64,000 nucleotides of DNA from Bacilli bacterium (lineage in GTDB: Bacteria > Bacillota_I > Bacilli_A > RFN20 > CAG-826). The position numbers and the translations under genes were made by a program. The stretch is from NCBI GenBank assembly GCA_016296775.1, contig JAEDIE010000003.1:5534-69533 (forward strand). Reading direction: 5' to 3'. Below the pieces are notes generated by a model that did not search any database, was not told where the DNA came from, and was given only the letters and a program-made list of their open reading frames with translations. Shown here piece after piece: positions 16,712 to 25,082 of the stretch (positions are counted from its first letter, which is position 1; every line of letters begins with the position of its first letter).

Positions 16712-17245
16712 ATGAAAAATATTGTAATAATTAATAGTTCACCTAGAAAAGATGGTAATACTGAAATTCTCGCTAAATCTTTTGCTGATGGTGCATTAGA
16801 AGCAGGTAATAACGTTGAATTTATTAACCTTAGAGAAAAGAATATTAACTATTGTAGAGGGTGTTATGCATGTACACAACTTGGTAAATGTTTCCAAGGT
16901 GATGACATGAATGACATTGTAAAAAAGCTTGTTAAAGCTGATGTAATTTTATTTGCTACACCAGTTTATTTTTATACAATGAATGGACAAATGAAGGTAT
17001 TTATTGATAGATGTGTTCAAAAATATACCAAAATTCATGCTGATATTTATCTTTTTGTATGTGCTGCAGATACCGAAAAAGATAATCTTAAATTAGCTGT
17101 TGAAAGTTTAAGAGGATTAACAAGAGATTGTTTTGAAAATTGTGTTGAAAAAGGTTGCATTATTGCCTCTGGTGTAACAGATATGGGCGATGTATCCAAT
17201 AAAGAAGTTATGACTGAAGCTTTCTATATGGGTAAAAATGCCTAG
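16712..17245 (+). CDS. Iron-sulfur flavoprotein / NADPH-dependent FMN reductase family
   Basis: 177 aa. The flavodoxin-like fold opens with IVIINSSPRKDGNTE, the FMN phosphate loop. At about 48-59, CRGCYACTQLGKC shows CX2CX2CX5C, the compact cysteine cluster of iron-sulfur flavoproteins (Isf), so a 4Fe-4S cluster beside FMN is likely; such proteins relay electrons and some reduce oxygen or peroxide. ATPVYFYTMNGQMK contacts flavin. The start at 16712 has GAGAGG 7 nt upstream; an ATG at 16697 precedes that site and is rejected. A -10 TATAAT is at 16684. The next gene follows by 10 nt with AGGAGGTG overlapping this stop. Confidence 0.85.
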   Translation: MKNIVIINSSPRKDGNTEILAKSFADGALEAGNNVEFINLREKNINYCRGCYACTQLGKCFQGDDMNDIVKKLVKADVILFATPVYFYTMNGQMKVFIDRCVQKYTKIHADIYLFVCAADTEKDNLKLAVESLRGLTRDCFENCVEKGCIIASGVTDMGDVSNKEVMTEAFYMGKNA

Positions 17246-17255
17246 GAGGTGACTT

Positions 17256-17927
17256 ATGCCAGATGAATTTAAAGAATTAATTGAATATATTAAATGCCTT
17301 GATGGCTATAAACTTCCTGAATACAAAGATTTACCTCAAATTCCTTTATATATGGAACAAGTCGTTAGTTACGTTAACGATACTTTAAACAACATTTACA
17401 AAAATAATGAAAGTACAATCACCCCTTTCATGGTTAATAACTATGTTAAAGCTAAGATGATTAATGCTCCTAAAAAGAAAAAATACGATACCAATCATAT
17501 TGCCTATTTATTAAGCATTGGTTTATTGAAGAATGTTGTATCAATGAGAGATTTAGCTGGAATTATTGAAATTGATAAGACATTTACCGACAATAAAGAA
17601 CAACTTTATGATTACTTTAAAGATATGCACGATGAAGTATTGAAAAATCAAGCTCATAGAGTAAAAACAAGACTTGATGCTATTGATAAAGGCAAAAACA
17701 AATACAAAAAGAATAAAGAGCTTGAAGATCGTTTAAATCTTACTTACGTTGCTTTAAGACTTTATATTGAGTCAGAAACTTCTAAATTAATTGCAGATGC
17801 AATTATGAATAAGATGTCAAAGATGGTTTTACCAAAATCAGCTTTGGTTGAATCTAAAAAAGAAGTTAAATATCAAAACAAAAAATTAGGAAAGGAAGCT
17901 AGTAAAATAGGTTCGTCGAGGAAATAA
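17256..17927 (+). CDS. DUF1836 domain protein, probable transcription regulator
   Basis: 223 aa. The N-terminal 110 residues carry DUF1836 marks: PQIPLYMEQV, the helix TPFMVNNYVKAKMINAPKKKKY (split as TPFMVNNYVKAK and MINAPKKKKY) and HIAYLLSI. DUF1836 proteins resemble MerR-type DNA-binding domains and are annotated as possible regulators. The Lys-rich C-terminus is unassigned. Strong ribosome site AGGAGGTG. It sits between the flavoprotein and galE and is probably co-transcribed with both. Confidence 0.8.
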   Translation: MPDEFKELIEYIKCLDGYKLPEYKDLPQIPLYMEQVVSYVNDTLNNIYKNNESTITPFMVNNYVKAKMINAPKKKKYDTNHIAYLLSIGLLKNVVSMRDLAGIIEIDKTFTDNKEQLYDYFKDMHDEVLKNQAHRVKTRLDAIDKGKNKYKKNKELEDRLNLTYVALRLYIESETSKLIADAIMNKMSKMVLPKSALVESKKEVKYQNKKLGKEASKIGSSRK

Positions 17928-17929
17928 TT

Positions 17930-18946
17930 ATGAAAGTTTTAGTTACAGGTGGATTAGGATTTATTGGTTCTCACACAGTCGTTCAATTAATTGAAGATGG
18001 TATGGAAATTGTTATTGTAGACAATCTCTATAATTCCAAAATTGATGTTTTAGATAGAATTGAATCTATCACTAAGGTAAGACCAACATATTATAATGCT
18101 GATGTTACTGATAAAGAAGAAATGGAAAAGATTTTCGCTAAAGAAAATATTGATTCTATTATTCATTTTGCTGGTTATAAAGCAGTCGGTGAATCATGTG
18201 TTAAACCATTGATGTATTATAGAAATAATCTTGATTCTACTTTAACATTACTTGAGTTAATGGAAGAATACCACGTAAATAATATGGTTTTTTCATCATC
18301 TGCTACAATTTATGGTCTTCCAGACAGTGTTCCATTAACTGAAAGTTCACCTAGAAAAGAAGCTACATCTCCATATGGTGAAACTAAGGTTATGATTGAA
18401 AGAATTTTAGAAGATGTTTCTAAAGTTCATAAAGAATTTAACATTGCAATTTTAAGATATTTCAATCCAATTGGTGCTCATAAATCACATCTTTTAGGTG
18501 AAGATCCAAATGGTTTACCAAATAACTTATTACCTTACATTAATAAAGTTGCAGTTGGATTACTTCCTTATGTTAATGTCTTTGGTGATGATTATGATAC
18601 ACCTGATGGTACTGGTGTAAGAGATTATATCCATGTTGTTGATCTTGCTAAAGGTCATTTACTTGCTTTAAGAAAATTAGAAAAGAATTGTGGATTATTT
18701 GTTTGTAATTTAGGTACTGGTAAAGGAACTTCAGTCCTTGAAATTATCCATGACTTTGAAGTTGCTACCGGTGTTAAGATTCCATATAAAATTGGTCCAA
18801 GACGTTTAGGAGATATTGCTACAAATTATGCTTCAACTGATTTAGCTAAAAAAGAGTTGGGATTTACATGTGATTTTACAGTTTTAGATGCTTGTAAAGA
18901 TGGATATGATTTCCAACTTGCTGAAGAAAAAAGAAGAAGCAAATAG
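17930..18946 (+). CDS. galE: UDP-glucose 4-epimerase
   Basis: 338 aa, the usual length. It interconverts UDP-galactose and UDP-glucose with bound NAD. TGGLGFIGSHT (residues 6-16) is the NAD loop, HFAGYKAVGES (about 79-89), the catalytic Ser-Tyr-Lys lies in SSSATIYG (about 122-129) and SPYGETK (about 146-152), and RYFNPIGAH (about 177) is also standard. It is 2 nt after the DUF1836 gene, and a tRNA gene starts 4 nt after its stop. It can feed galactose metabolism with galM/galK or supply UDP-galactose for surface glycans. Confidence 0.96.
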   Translation: MKVLVTGGLGFIGSHTVVQLIEDGMEIVIVDNLYNSKIDVLDRIESITKVRPTYYNADVTDKEEMEKIFAKENIDSIIHFAGYKAVGESCVKPLMYYRNNLDSTLTLLELMEEYHVNNMVFSSSATIYGLPDSVPLTESSPRKEATSPYGETKVMIERILEDVSKVHKEFNIAILRYFNPIGAHKSHLLGEDPNGLPNNLLPYINKVAVGLLPYVNVFGDDYDTPDGTGVRDYIHVVDLAKGHLLALRKLEKNCGLFVCNLGTGKGTSVLEIIHDFEVATGVKIPYKIGPRRLGDIATNYASTDLAKKELGFTCDFTVLDACKDGYDFQLAEEKRRSK

Positions 18947-18950
18947 CATT

Positions 18951-19026
18951 TGGAGCGTAGACAAGTGGTAAAGTCATAGGTCTCTGAAACCTACATGCGA
19001 TGGTCCGAATCCATCCGCTCCAGCCA
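18951..19026 (+). tRNA. trnQ: tRNA-Gln (anticodon CTG), CCA end encoded
   Basis: 76 nt. Acceptor TGGAGCG/CGCTCCA with the U1-A72 pair typical of tRNA-Gln; anticodon stem TAGGT/ACCTA, loop CTCTGAA, anticodon at 18984-18986; T stem GATGG/CCATC perfect. The T loop is TCCGAAT, with C where almost all tRNAs have T55. It begins 4 nt after the galE stop and is likely processed from that transcript. Confidence 0.9.
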
Positions 19027-19037
19027 CGCTCATTTAG

Positions 19038-19068
19038 ACTTTAATACATTTTTGTATTAAAGTTTTTT
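19038..19068 (+). terminator. Terminator after tRNA-Gln
   Basis: ACTTTAATAC (19038-19047) and GTATTAAAGT (19054-19063) form a perfect 10-bp stem with a 6-nt loop, followed by TTTTT. Confidence 0.85.
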
Positions 19069-19122
19069 ATTTACCTTTAAATATTACAAGTAAAATGTAT
19101 AGAAAAGCCCTTATTTAAAGTA

Positions 19123-19137
19123 TATAATACTTTAAGT
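19123..19137 (+). promoter_or_regulatory. -10 box 9 nt before the start of the GGDEF/EAL-like gene
   Basis: TATAAT (19123-19128) is 9 nt before the ATG at 19138 and no Shine-Dalgarno is present, suggesting a leaderless or nearly leaderless mRNA. Confidence 0.5.
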
Positions 19138-20934
19138 ATGAAATTATTTGATGTACTTTTAAATTTAAATTTCGACTATAAACTAGCAATAGCTATATTT
19201 GTTATAGTTTTTATGGTAATTCTATTGGTTTTGGCCATTGTTTATATCGTTCTTTTAAACAAAAAGACAAACATCAAAGAAAAAAATAGATTAGAATCAT
19301 TAAATATTTTTTCTGATTGTGTTTTAAATTTAAGAACTCAAACAGTTAAGATTATTAAATTAAATAACTTAAGTGAAGTTCGTACTATTCCATTTTTAGA
19401 CTTTTTAACTCAATTCGATGTAAAAGAACAAAACGAACTAAAATTATGGTTTGAATCTTTGGTAGTAGAAAAAGATCCAAACGAAAACAAAAAAGTTTAT
19501 CTTGCTACTGAAGTTGTACATTCTTCAAACAAAAAAACTATTAAATATGTAAAAACCACTTTAACAGTTAACCAAATAGATAGAAATGCAAATGTAATTT
19601 ATTTTGTTAAAGAACCTCAAAAAAGTATTCCTACTCAAATTTTATTTAAGAAAAATAAGAAAAAAGTACACCCAGTATTTTATTCATATAATGATTTTAA
19701 AGCTCTTTTTGAAGCAGGAGACTTTAAAAAAGGCGCTTGTTATTTCATCAAATTGATTAGTAGAAAAGATACATTTTGTTCTTTCAATGAAAAGTACATT
19801 TTCTATAAAGTTATAAATAATTTCTTCAAATATTATGAAGAAAGTAATATTTATGTTTTGTTTAATGAAGAAAACCCATTAGAAATTTTAATTGTTGATG
19901 TGAAATCATCTTCTAGTAAGAGTGAAAATGATCGTCAATTAAGAAATAAAATTAATATAATTTACGAACATCTTAAAAAGATGTGTGAAATATGTGGGTT
20001 TTTAAGATTTTTTACATTAGTTGCTGTTTCTACAAAATGTAGCGAATTGCCTCAAGAAATGGAAAAATCATATGATTTAATTAATAGATTCTGCTCTAAT
20101 TTAATTGAAGAAAAGAAGAATTGTGAATATTTAAATGCTAAATCCAATGATTTTATTGTTCTTCAAGATAGTTATAGTGATGCTGTAGCTAGTGTTATTA
20201 GAAATAATAAAATCGATATTTATTTCACCCCAATTATTAAAGCTACTAAAAAGAAGACATATATTTTTGGCTATAGTTATCTTCCAAAATTAACTGATGA
20301 AAAAATTAGTGATTATGAAGTTTTTAAAAATCAAGCAGCTAGATTTGATTTAAGAAAAGAATGTTTCAGTTTAGTAATTAAGAAAACAATTAATAATTTT
20401 ATTGCTCAAAAACCAAACTCAACCACAAGATTATTTTCTTTAATTGACTTAGAGGATATACCTTATGCAAATAGATTATTCCCTCATATTAGTAACTTAA
20501 AAGATTGTAATTTAGTATTAACTTTCAAAAATAATGAATTTATAGATTATGAAGATGACCAAGAATATATTCATGTTATTAAAACTGCTCAATCAAAAGG
20601 ATATGATTGTGCTCTTTATATCAATATCAATGATTATTTCTTGAAAGACTCTACATATAAGATGTTTAATTATTTCCTATTTAATTTTGATAACTATAAA
20701 GAATTGAAAGCTAATAATAGAGAATTCATTAAAATTCATACTTTATTAGAACAATTTGTTAAGTTTAATAAACCAATTATTTGCGTTAATGTTTATAACT
20801 GGGCAATTATTGAACTATTAGTTAAAAGTGGAATATCATATTTCTCAAGCCCGAATATCTTTTCTAGATCGGCGTTATTATCACCGATAGATAAAAAGGC
20901 AGAAAGAAAATTTAACAATATATTTAAGGAGTAG
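19138..20934 (+). CDS. Membrane protein with degenerate GGDEF/EAL-like domains
   Basis: 598 aa. One membrane segment (about 17-42), then a PAS-like stretch, then two regions that resemble GGDEF (about 195-320) and EAL (about 345-590) folds. The EAL-like part reads IDIYFTPIIKA, then FGYSYLPKL where EAL proteins have GxEALxR, and ends KPIICVNVYNWAIIELL and SGISYFSSPNIF, like the last helices of EAL domains. The GGDEF motif and the EAL glutamate are absent, so cyclic-di-GMP synthesis or cleavage is not expected; a receptor or scaffold is more likely. Assignment is by pattern and is uncertain. The gene lacks a ribosome site and is 3 nt before proS. Confidence 0.5.
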   Translation: MKLFDVLLNLNFDYKLAIAIFVIVFMVILLVLAIVYIVLLNKKTNIKEKNRLESLNIFSDCVLNLRTQTVKIIKLNNLSEVRTIPFLDFLTQFDVKEQNELKLWFESLVVEKDPNENKKVYLATEVVHSSNKKTIKYVKTTLTVNQIDRNANVIYFVKEPQKSIPTQILFKKNKKKVHPVFYSYNDFKALFEAGDFKKGACYFIKLISRKDTFCSFNEKYIFYKVINNFFKYYEESNIYVLFNEENPLEILIVDVKSSSSKSENDRQLRNKINIIYEHLKKMCEICGFLRFFTLVAVSTKCSELPQEMEKSYDLINRFCSNLIEEKKNCEYLNAKSNDFIVLQDSYSDAVASVIRNNKIDIYFTPIIKATKKKTYIFGYSYLPKLTDEKISDYEVFKNQAARFDLRKECFSLVIKKTINNFIAQKPNSTTRLFSLIDLEDIPYANRLFPHISNLKDCNLVLTFKNNEFIDYEDDQEYIHVIKTAQSKGYDCALYININDYFLKDSTYKMFNYFLFNFDNYKELKANNREFIKIHTLLEQFVKFNKPIICVNVYNWAIIELLVKSGISYFSSPNIFSRSALLSPIDKKAERKFNNIFKE

Positions 20935-20937
20935 ATT

Positions 20938-22365
20938 ATGGATATTAAAAATAAATCAATTACATCAAGAGACGAAGATTTTGCTCAATGGTATACCGAT
21001 GTTTGTAAAAAAGCTGAATTAATGGACTATTCAGAAGTTAAAGGTTTTATTATTTATAGACCTTATGGATATGCTATTTGGGAACAAATTCAAAATTACT
21101 TAAATAAAGAATTTAAGAAAACAGGACATGAAAATGTTTATTTACCTTTAGTTATTAACGAATCTTTATTCCAAAAGGAAAAAGATCATATTTCAGGTTT
21201 TGCTCCTGAATGTTTAGTAGCTACAATTGGTGGTACAGAAAAATTAGAAGACAGATTAATTATTAGACCAACAAGTGAATGTTTATTTACCGAACATTAT
21301 AAACATATTATTTCAAGTTATAGAGATCTTCCAAAACTTTATAACCAATGGTGTTCAGTTGTAAGATGGGAAAAGACTACAAGACCATTCCTTAGAGGAA
21401 GCGAATTCTTATGGCAAGAAGGTCATACAATGCATTCAAGCGAGGAAGAAGCTAGACATGAAGCTATCCAAATGTTAGATATCTACGACAAAATGGGTAA
21501 AGAATTATTAGCTGTTCCTTTCGTTAAAGGTAAAAAGACTGATAAAGAAAAATTTGCTGGAGCTAAAGAAACATATTCAATTGAAGCTTTAATGCACGAT
21601 GGTAAAGCTCTTCAATCAGGGACAACACATTATTTTGGACAAGATTTTGCCAAAGCTTTTGGTGTTCAATATCTTGATAAAGATGGAAAAATTAAAAATC
21701 CTCATCAAACAAGTTGGGGTGTTTCAACTAGATTAATTGGATCTATTATTATGGTTCATGGTGACGACAATGGTTTAGTTTTACCTCCATTTGTTGCTCC
21801 AATCCAAGCTGTAATTGTTCCAATTCAAATGCAAAAAGAAGGGGTTTTAGCAAAAGCTAGAGAATTAAAAGCATTATTAGAAGAAAAAGATATTAGAGTT
21901 AAATTAGATGAGAGCGACAAAACTCCAGGATGGAAGTTCTCTGAATACGAAATGAAGGGTGTACCTTTAAGAATCGAAGTAGGTCCAAGAGATCTGCAAA
22001 ATGGTGTAGTTACTATTTGTAAACGTAATGATGGTAAGAAAGAAACTTTAAAAATTGAAGAAGTTGCTGATGAAGTTGTTCGTTTATTAGGTGTTATACA
22101 TGAAGAAATGTATCAAGCTGCTGTTTTAAATTTAAGTAAAAACATCAAAGAAGCTCATAACTTAGAAGAATTAGAAGCCATTGTTTCAAAAGGTGGATAT
22201 GCCAAAGTTATGTGGTGTGGAGATAGAGCTTGTGAAGATAAAGTAAAAGAAATGTTCAATGCAACATCTAGATGTATGCCATTTGCTCAAGTAAAAATTG
22301 ATGAAAAGTGTGCAATTTGTGGAAAGGAAGCAAAATATTTAGTTTTATTTGCTAAAGCTTATTAA
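20938..22365 (+). CDS. proS: Prolyl-tRNA synthetase, archaeal/eukaryal-type (type 3)
   Basis: 475 aa. It lacks the editing insertion of the long bacterial form and opens with DEDFAQWYTDVCKKAELMDYS (as DEDFAQWYTDV and KKAELMDYS), the hallmark of the short type found in archaea, eukaryotes and some Firmicutes and mycoplasmas. Class II motifs: RPTSECLF (motif 2 vicinity), RWEKTTRPFLRGSEFLWQE (about 143-161) and GLVLPPFVAP (about 281). The C-terminal zinc-binding-like region has CGDRACEDK and CAICGKEA. Ribosome site AAGGAG upstream. Confidence 0.96.
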   Translation: MDIKNKSITSRDEDFAQWYTDVCKKAELMDYSEVKGFIIYRPYGYAIWEQIQNYLNKEFKKTGHENVYLPLVINESLFQKEKDHISGFAPECLVATIGGTEKLEDRLIIRPTSECLFTEHYKHIISSYRDLPKLYNQWCSVVRWEKTTRPFLRGSEFLWQEGHTMHSSEEEARHEAIQMLDIYDKMGKELLAVPFVKGKKTDKEKFAGAKETYSIEALMHDGKALQSGTTHYFGQDFAKAFGVQYLDKDGKIKNPHQTSWGVSTRLIGSIIMVHGDDNGLVLPPFVAPIQAVIVPIQMQKEGVLAKARELKALLEEKDIRVKLDESDKTPGWKFSEYEMKGVPLRIEVGPRDLQNGVVTICKRNDGKKETLKIEEVADEVVRLLGVIHEEMYQAAVLNLSKNIKEAHNLEELEAIVSKGGYAKVMWCGDRACEDKVKEMFNATSRCMPFAQVKIDEKCAICGKEAKYLVLFAKAY

Positions 22366-22367
22366 TC

Positions 22368-23309
22368 ATGAGTGAATTAGAATTAACTTTAACTATTGTT
22401 TTTAGTGTAATTGGCGGATTACTTCTATTATTTTTAATTTCAGTTATTGCGTTATCTTATACTTTTTTTCATATTGGTTTTAAAAGAAAGAATGTTAATG
22501 AATATACAGCCATTATTTACGATGCTCCAAAAGATAAATATCACTGGTTTGAAAGTTGTAATACAACTGATGTAAGTATTAAAACTTTTGATTCTTTAAA
22601 TTTAACAGCCAAATTTGTTAAAAACGAAAAGAGTAACCATTTATACTTTTTAACAATTCATGGTTATCATGGTATGTTTATTTCTCGTATGCCAATTGCA
22701 AAAGTTGCTTTTGATAAATATAACGCTAATGTTTTAGCTATTAATATGAGAGGACATTATACTAGTGAAGGAAAATATAACTCATTAGGATATTTAGAAA
22801 GTAAAGATCTTCAATGCTGGATTAATTTTATTATTGAACAGGATAAAGATGCTCGAATTATACTTGATGGAGTTTCAATGGGAGCTACAACAATCATGTA
22901 TCGTTTAGATGAGATTGATTCAACTCATGTAATTGGTGCAATTTGTGATTGTGGATTCTACTCATTTTATGAAGAAATCTTAAAAGATTATAAGAAGTTT
23001 AATAAATATTTATTTCCTTTTTCTAAAATGTTCTTAAGACCATTTTATAGAGCTAGATATAAAGTAGCTTTAAAAAGTTTAAATTGTTTTAAAGGTTTAA
23101 ATAATAGTAAAATACCAGTTTTGTTTATACATGCTGAAGATGATCCAGTAGTACCTTATAGTGACCATGTAAAAGAATGTGAAGTTTTTTCTAAGGATAC
23201 TAAAATGGAAATTCTACGTTTTAAAGATGGTGGTCATGCTCGTACTTTTTATAATCATAATGAAGAGTATGTTGAAGCTATGACTAAATTTATTGATGAA
23301 ATTATATGA
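22368..23309 (+). CDS. Membrane-anchored alpha/beta hydrolase (Ser type)
   Basis: 313 aa. An N-terminal membrane segment (about 6-32) anchors a hydrolase fold: LTIHGYHG (oxyanion region), INMRGHYTSEG, nucleophile elbow DGVSMGATT (Ser near residue 168), acid in HAEDDPVVP and His in DGGHART. It is a paralogue of the Cys-type hydrolase at 5844 with the same layout. Similar proteins are annotated as lipases or peptidase S9-like. It lies 2 nt after proS and overlaps or abuts the first lipoprotein gene. Confidence 0.85.
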   Translation: MSELELTLTIVFSVIGGLLLLFLISVIALSYTFFHIGFKRKNVNEYTAIIYDAPKDKYHWFESCNTTDVSIKTFDSLNLTAKFVKNEKSNHLYFLTIHGYHGMFISRMPIAKVAFDKYNANVLAINMRGHYTSEGKYNSLGYLESKDLQCWINFIIEQDKDARIILDGVSMGATTIMYRLDEIDSTHVIGAICDCGFYSFYEEILKDYKKFNKYLFPFSKMFLRPFYRARYKVALKSLNCFKGLNNSKIPVLFIHAEDDPVVPYSDHVKECEVFSKDTKMEILRFKDGGHARTFYNHNEEYVEAMTKFIDEII

Positions 23310-23323
23310 AAGAAGGAGTGAAA

Positions 23324-25072
23324 ATGAAAAAAAGTTTAATATTTTGTACTTTGCCGTTACTTTTATCTTTAATTTCAGGTTGTAATAGTAATTCTCAAGG
23401 AAACGATGAAGTTATTACTAAAAAGAAATTAACTATTTTAGCTGATGACGCTATTAGTTATGTTCCTTTAAATAGTGAATATTTACCAGGAGAAAGCGTT
23501 ACTTTTCAAATAACTAGTTTAAAATTATCTAGCCAAGAATATAAAGTGTATTTGAATGATGAAGCCTTAGTTGGAATGACTGAAACAACATATATTTTCA
23601 CCATGCCGAATAAAGATTCTACATTAAAAGTTGAATTAAAAAATATTACTAAAAAAATTAATTTTGAAGATAGTGACAAGTTTAATGTTAGTGTTAAAGA
23701 TAACTTGAGTGAAGCCTCTATAAATCAAGAAGTTTTCTTTAACTTTGAGATTAAAAATGAATATGTAAATGATATCAACTTAAAAGCTATTGAAGCTTAT
23801 TATTATGTTCAAGATGTAAAAACAAATTTTAATCTAACAATAAATTCAATTAGTGATTATAAGTATAGTTTTATTATGCCTAACTATGATGTTTATCTTA
23901 AACCAGTATATGAAACTATTCAAAAATATAAAGTTACTTTAAAAGAAACAGATAACATCAAAATTAAATTAATCAATAATAAAACAGATTATCAAGAATT
24001 TGAAAAAGTTACTTTCACATTAGAAATTAAAAACGAAGCAAGATTAAAAGAGGTAGTTGCTATTGATGAAGAAGGAAGTAATTTACCTGTTTTATATGAA
24101 AATAACGAATATTCTTTCTATATCGGAAACAAGAATGTAACTATTGAAGTTAAAGAAAAATCCAATGAACTTTATTTAGTTACTTCAATTGTTAAACCAA
24201 AATATGGAACAGTTAGTTTTGTTGATGGAAAAACAGAATATTATGAAGGTGATTTAGTATCTTTTAAAATTACAACTTCAGCCGGATATAAAGTTAAAGG
24301 GTGTAATTTATATGACATTTCTTTAGAAAGTGTAGCTACAACTGTAAGATATGATTCATCAACTGATACATATTATTTCACTATGATTGATCAAGATTTA
24401 TATTTGGATGCAGAATTTAGTCAAATTTATGTAATTAATGTAAATAAACCTGAGACATTAGAATTAACTTATGTAGAAGAAAAAAGCTATTACGTTGGAG
24501 GAGAAAAAGTTGAATTCACTGTTAAAAGTATAGATACTAATTTTGCTTTTGATAGTTTATCAATTACCTACTATAACGGAAGTAGTGATATAAAAGTAGA
24601 TTATAACGTTAAAGATGGTGTATACTCTTTTTCAATGCCTACATTTAATGTAACAATCACATTAAATGATAGAGAAGTGAGTGCCCCATCTTCTAATCCA
24701 TTTAATGATGTTAGTAAGTTCCAAGCAACTGTTAAAGAAACTTATTACGATGAATGGGATGATTATTACACCACAACATTAACTTTCAATTTAACTTTTG
24801 ATTTTAATGGTGATGGAACATTTACTTATACTGCATATTATGTAGAAGCTAAGGAGACAAAGAAAGTATTTGATCATTATACTTTTACATATAATGAAGA
24901 TACATTATGTCTTAATATGGCTTTAGGATTTTCTCAAGACGTTAAAAAAGATTATTTTAAAGCAATAAAAGATAGTGATGGAAACGTTAATAGTTTTAAA
25001 GCATTAATGGATATTGATCCACATAATGGAATTTATACTATAAAAACAAATACGATTTTTACAAAAATCTAA
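23324..25072 (+). CDS. Surface lipoprotein with about five InlB-like repeats
   Basis: 582 aa. Signal peptide with lipobox LISGC (Cys near residue 20). The rest is a run of about 75-residue repeats, each with a pattern of V-phi-K-E, a Y..GE.V.F..K or similar mid-part and YSFxMP or a related ending; clear examples include YEGDLVSFKI, YVGGEKVEFTVKS and YSFSMPTFNVT. These resemble bacterial (InlB-B/Big-like) beta repeats. No enzyme motif. The ATG at 23324 has AGAAGGAG 5 nt upstream; the ATG at 23306 overlaps the previous stop and lies before that site, so it is rejected. First of four lipoproteins. Confidence 0.8.
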   Translation: MKKSLIFCTLPLLLSLISGCNSNSQGNDEVITKKKLTILADDAISYVPLNSEYLPGESVTFQITSLKLSSQEYKVYLNDEALVGMTETTYIFTMPNKDSTLKVELKNITKKINFEDSDKFNVSVKDNLSEASINQEVFFNFEIKNEYVNDINLKAIEAYYYVQDVKTNFNLTINSISDYKYSFIMPNYDVYLKPVYETIQKYKVTLKETDNIKIKLINNKTDYQEFEKVTFTLEIKNEARLKEVVAIDEEGSNLPVLYENNEYSFYIGNKNVTIEVKEKSNELYLVTSIVKPKYGTVSFVDGKTEYYEGDLVSFKITTSAGYKVKGCNLYDISLESVATTVRYDSSTDTYYFTMIDQDLYLDAEFSQIYVINVNKPETLELTYVEEKSYYVGGEKVEFTVKSIDTNFAFDSLSITYYNGSSDIKVDYNVKDGVYSFSMPTFNVTITLNDREVSAPSSNPFNDVSKFQATVKETYYDEWDDYYTTTLTFNLTFDFNGDGTFTYTAYYVEAKETKKVFDHYTFTYNEDTLCLNMALGFSQDVKKDYFKAIKDSDGNVNSFKALMDIDPHNGIYTIKTNTIFTKI

Positions 25073-25082
25073 GGAGATAAAT

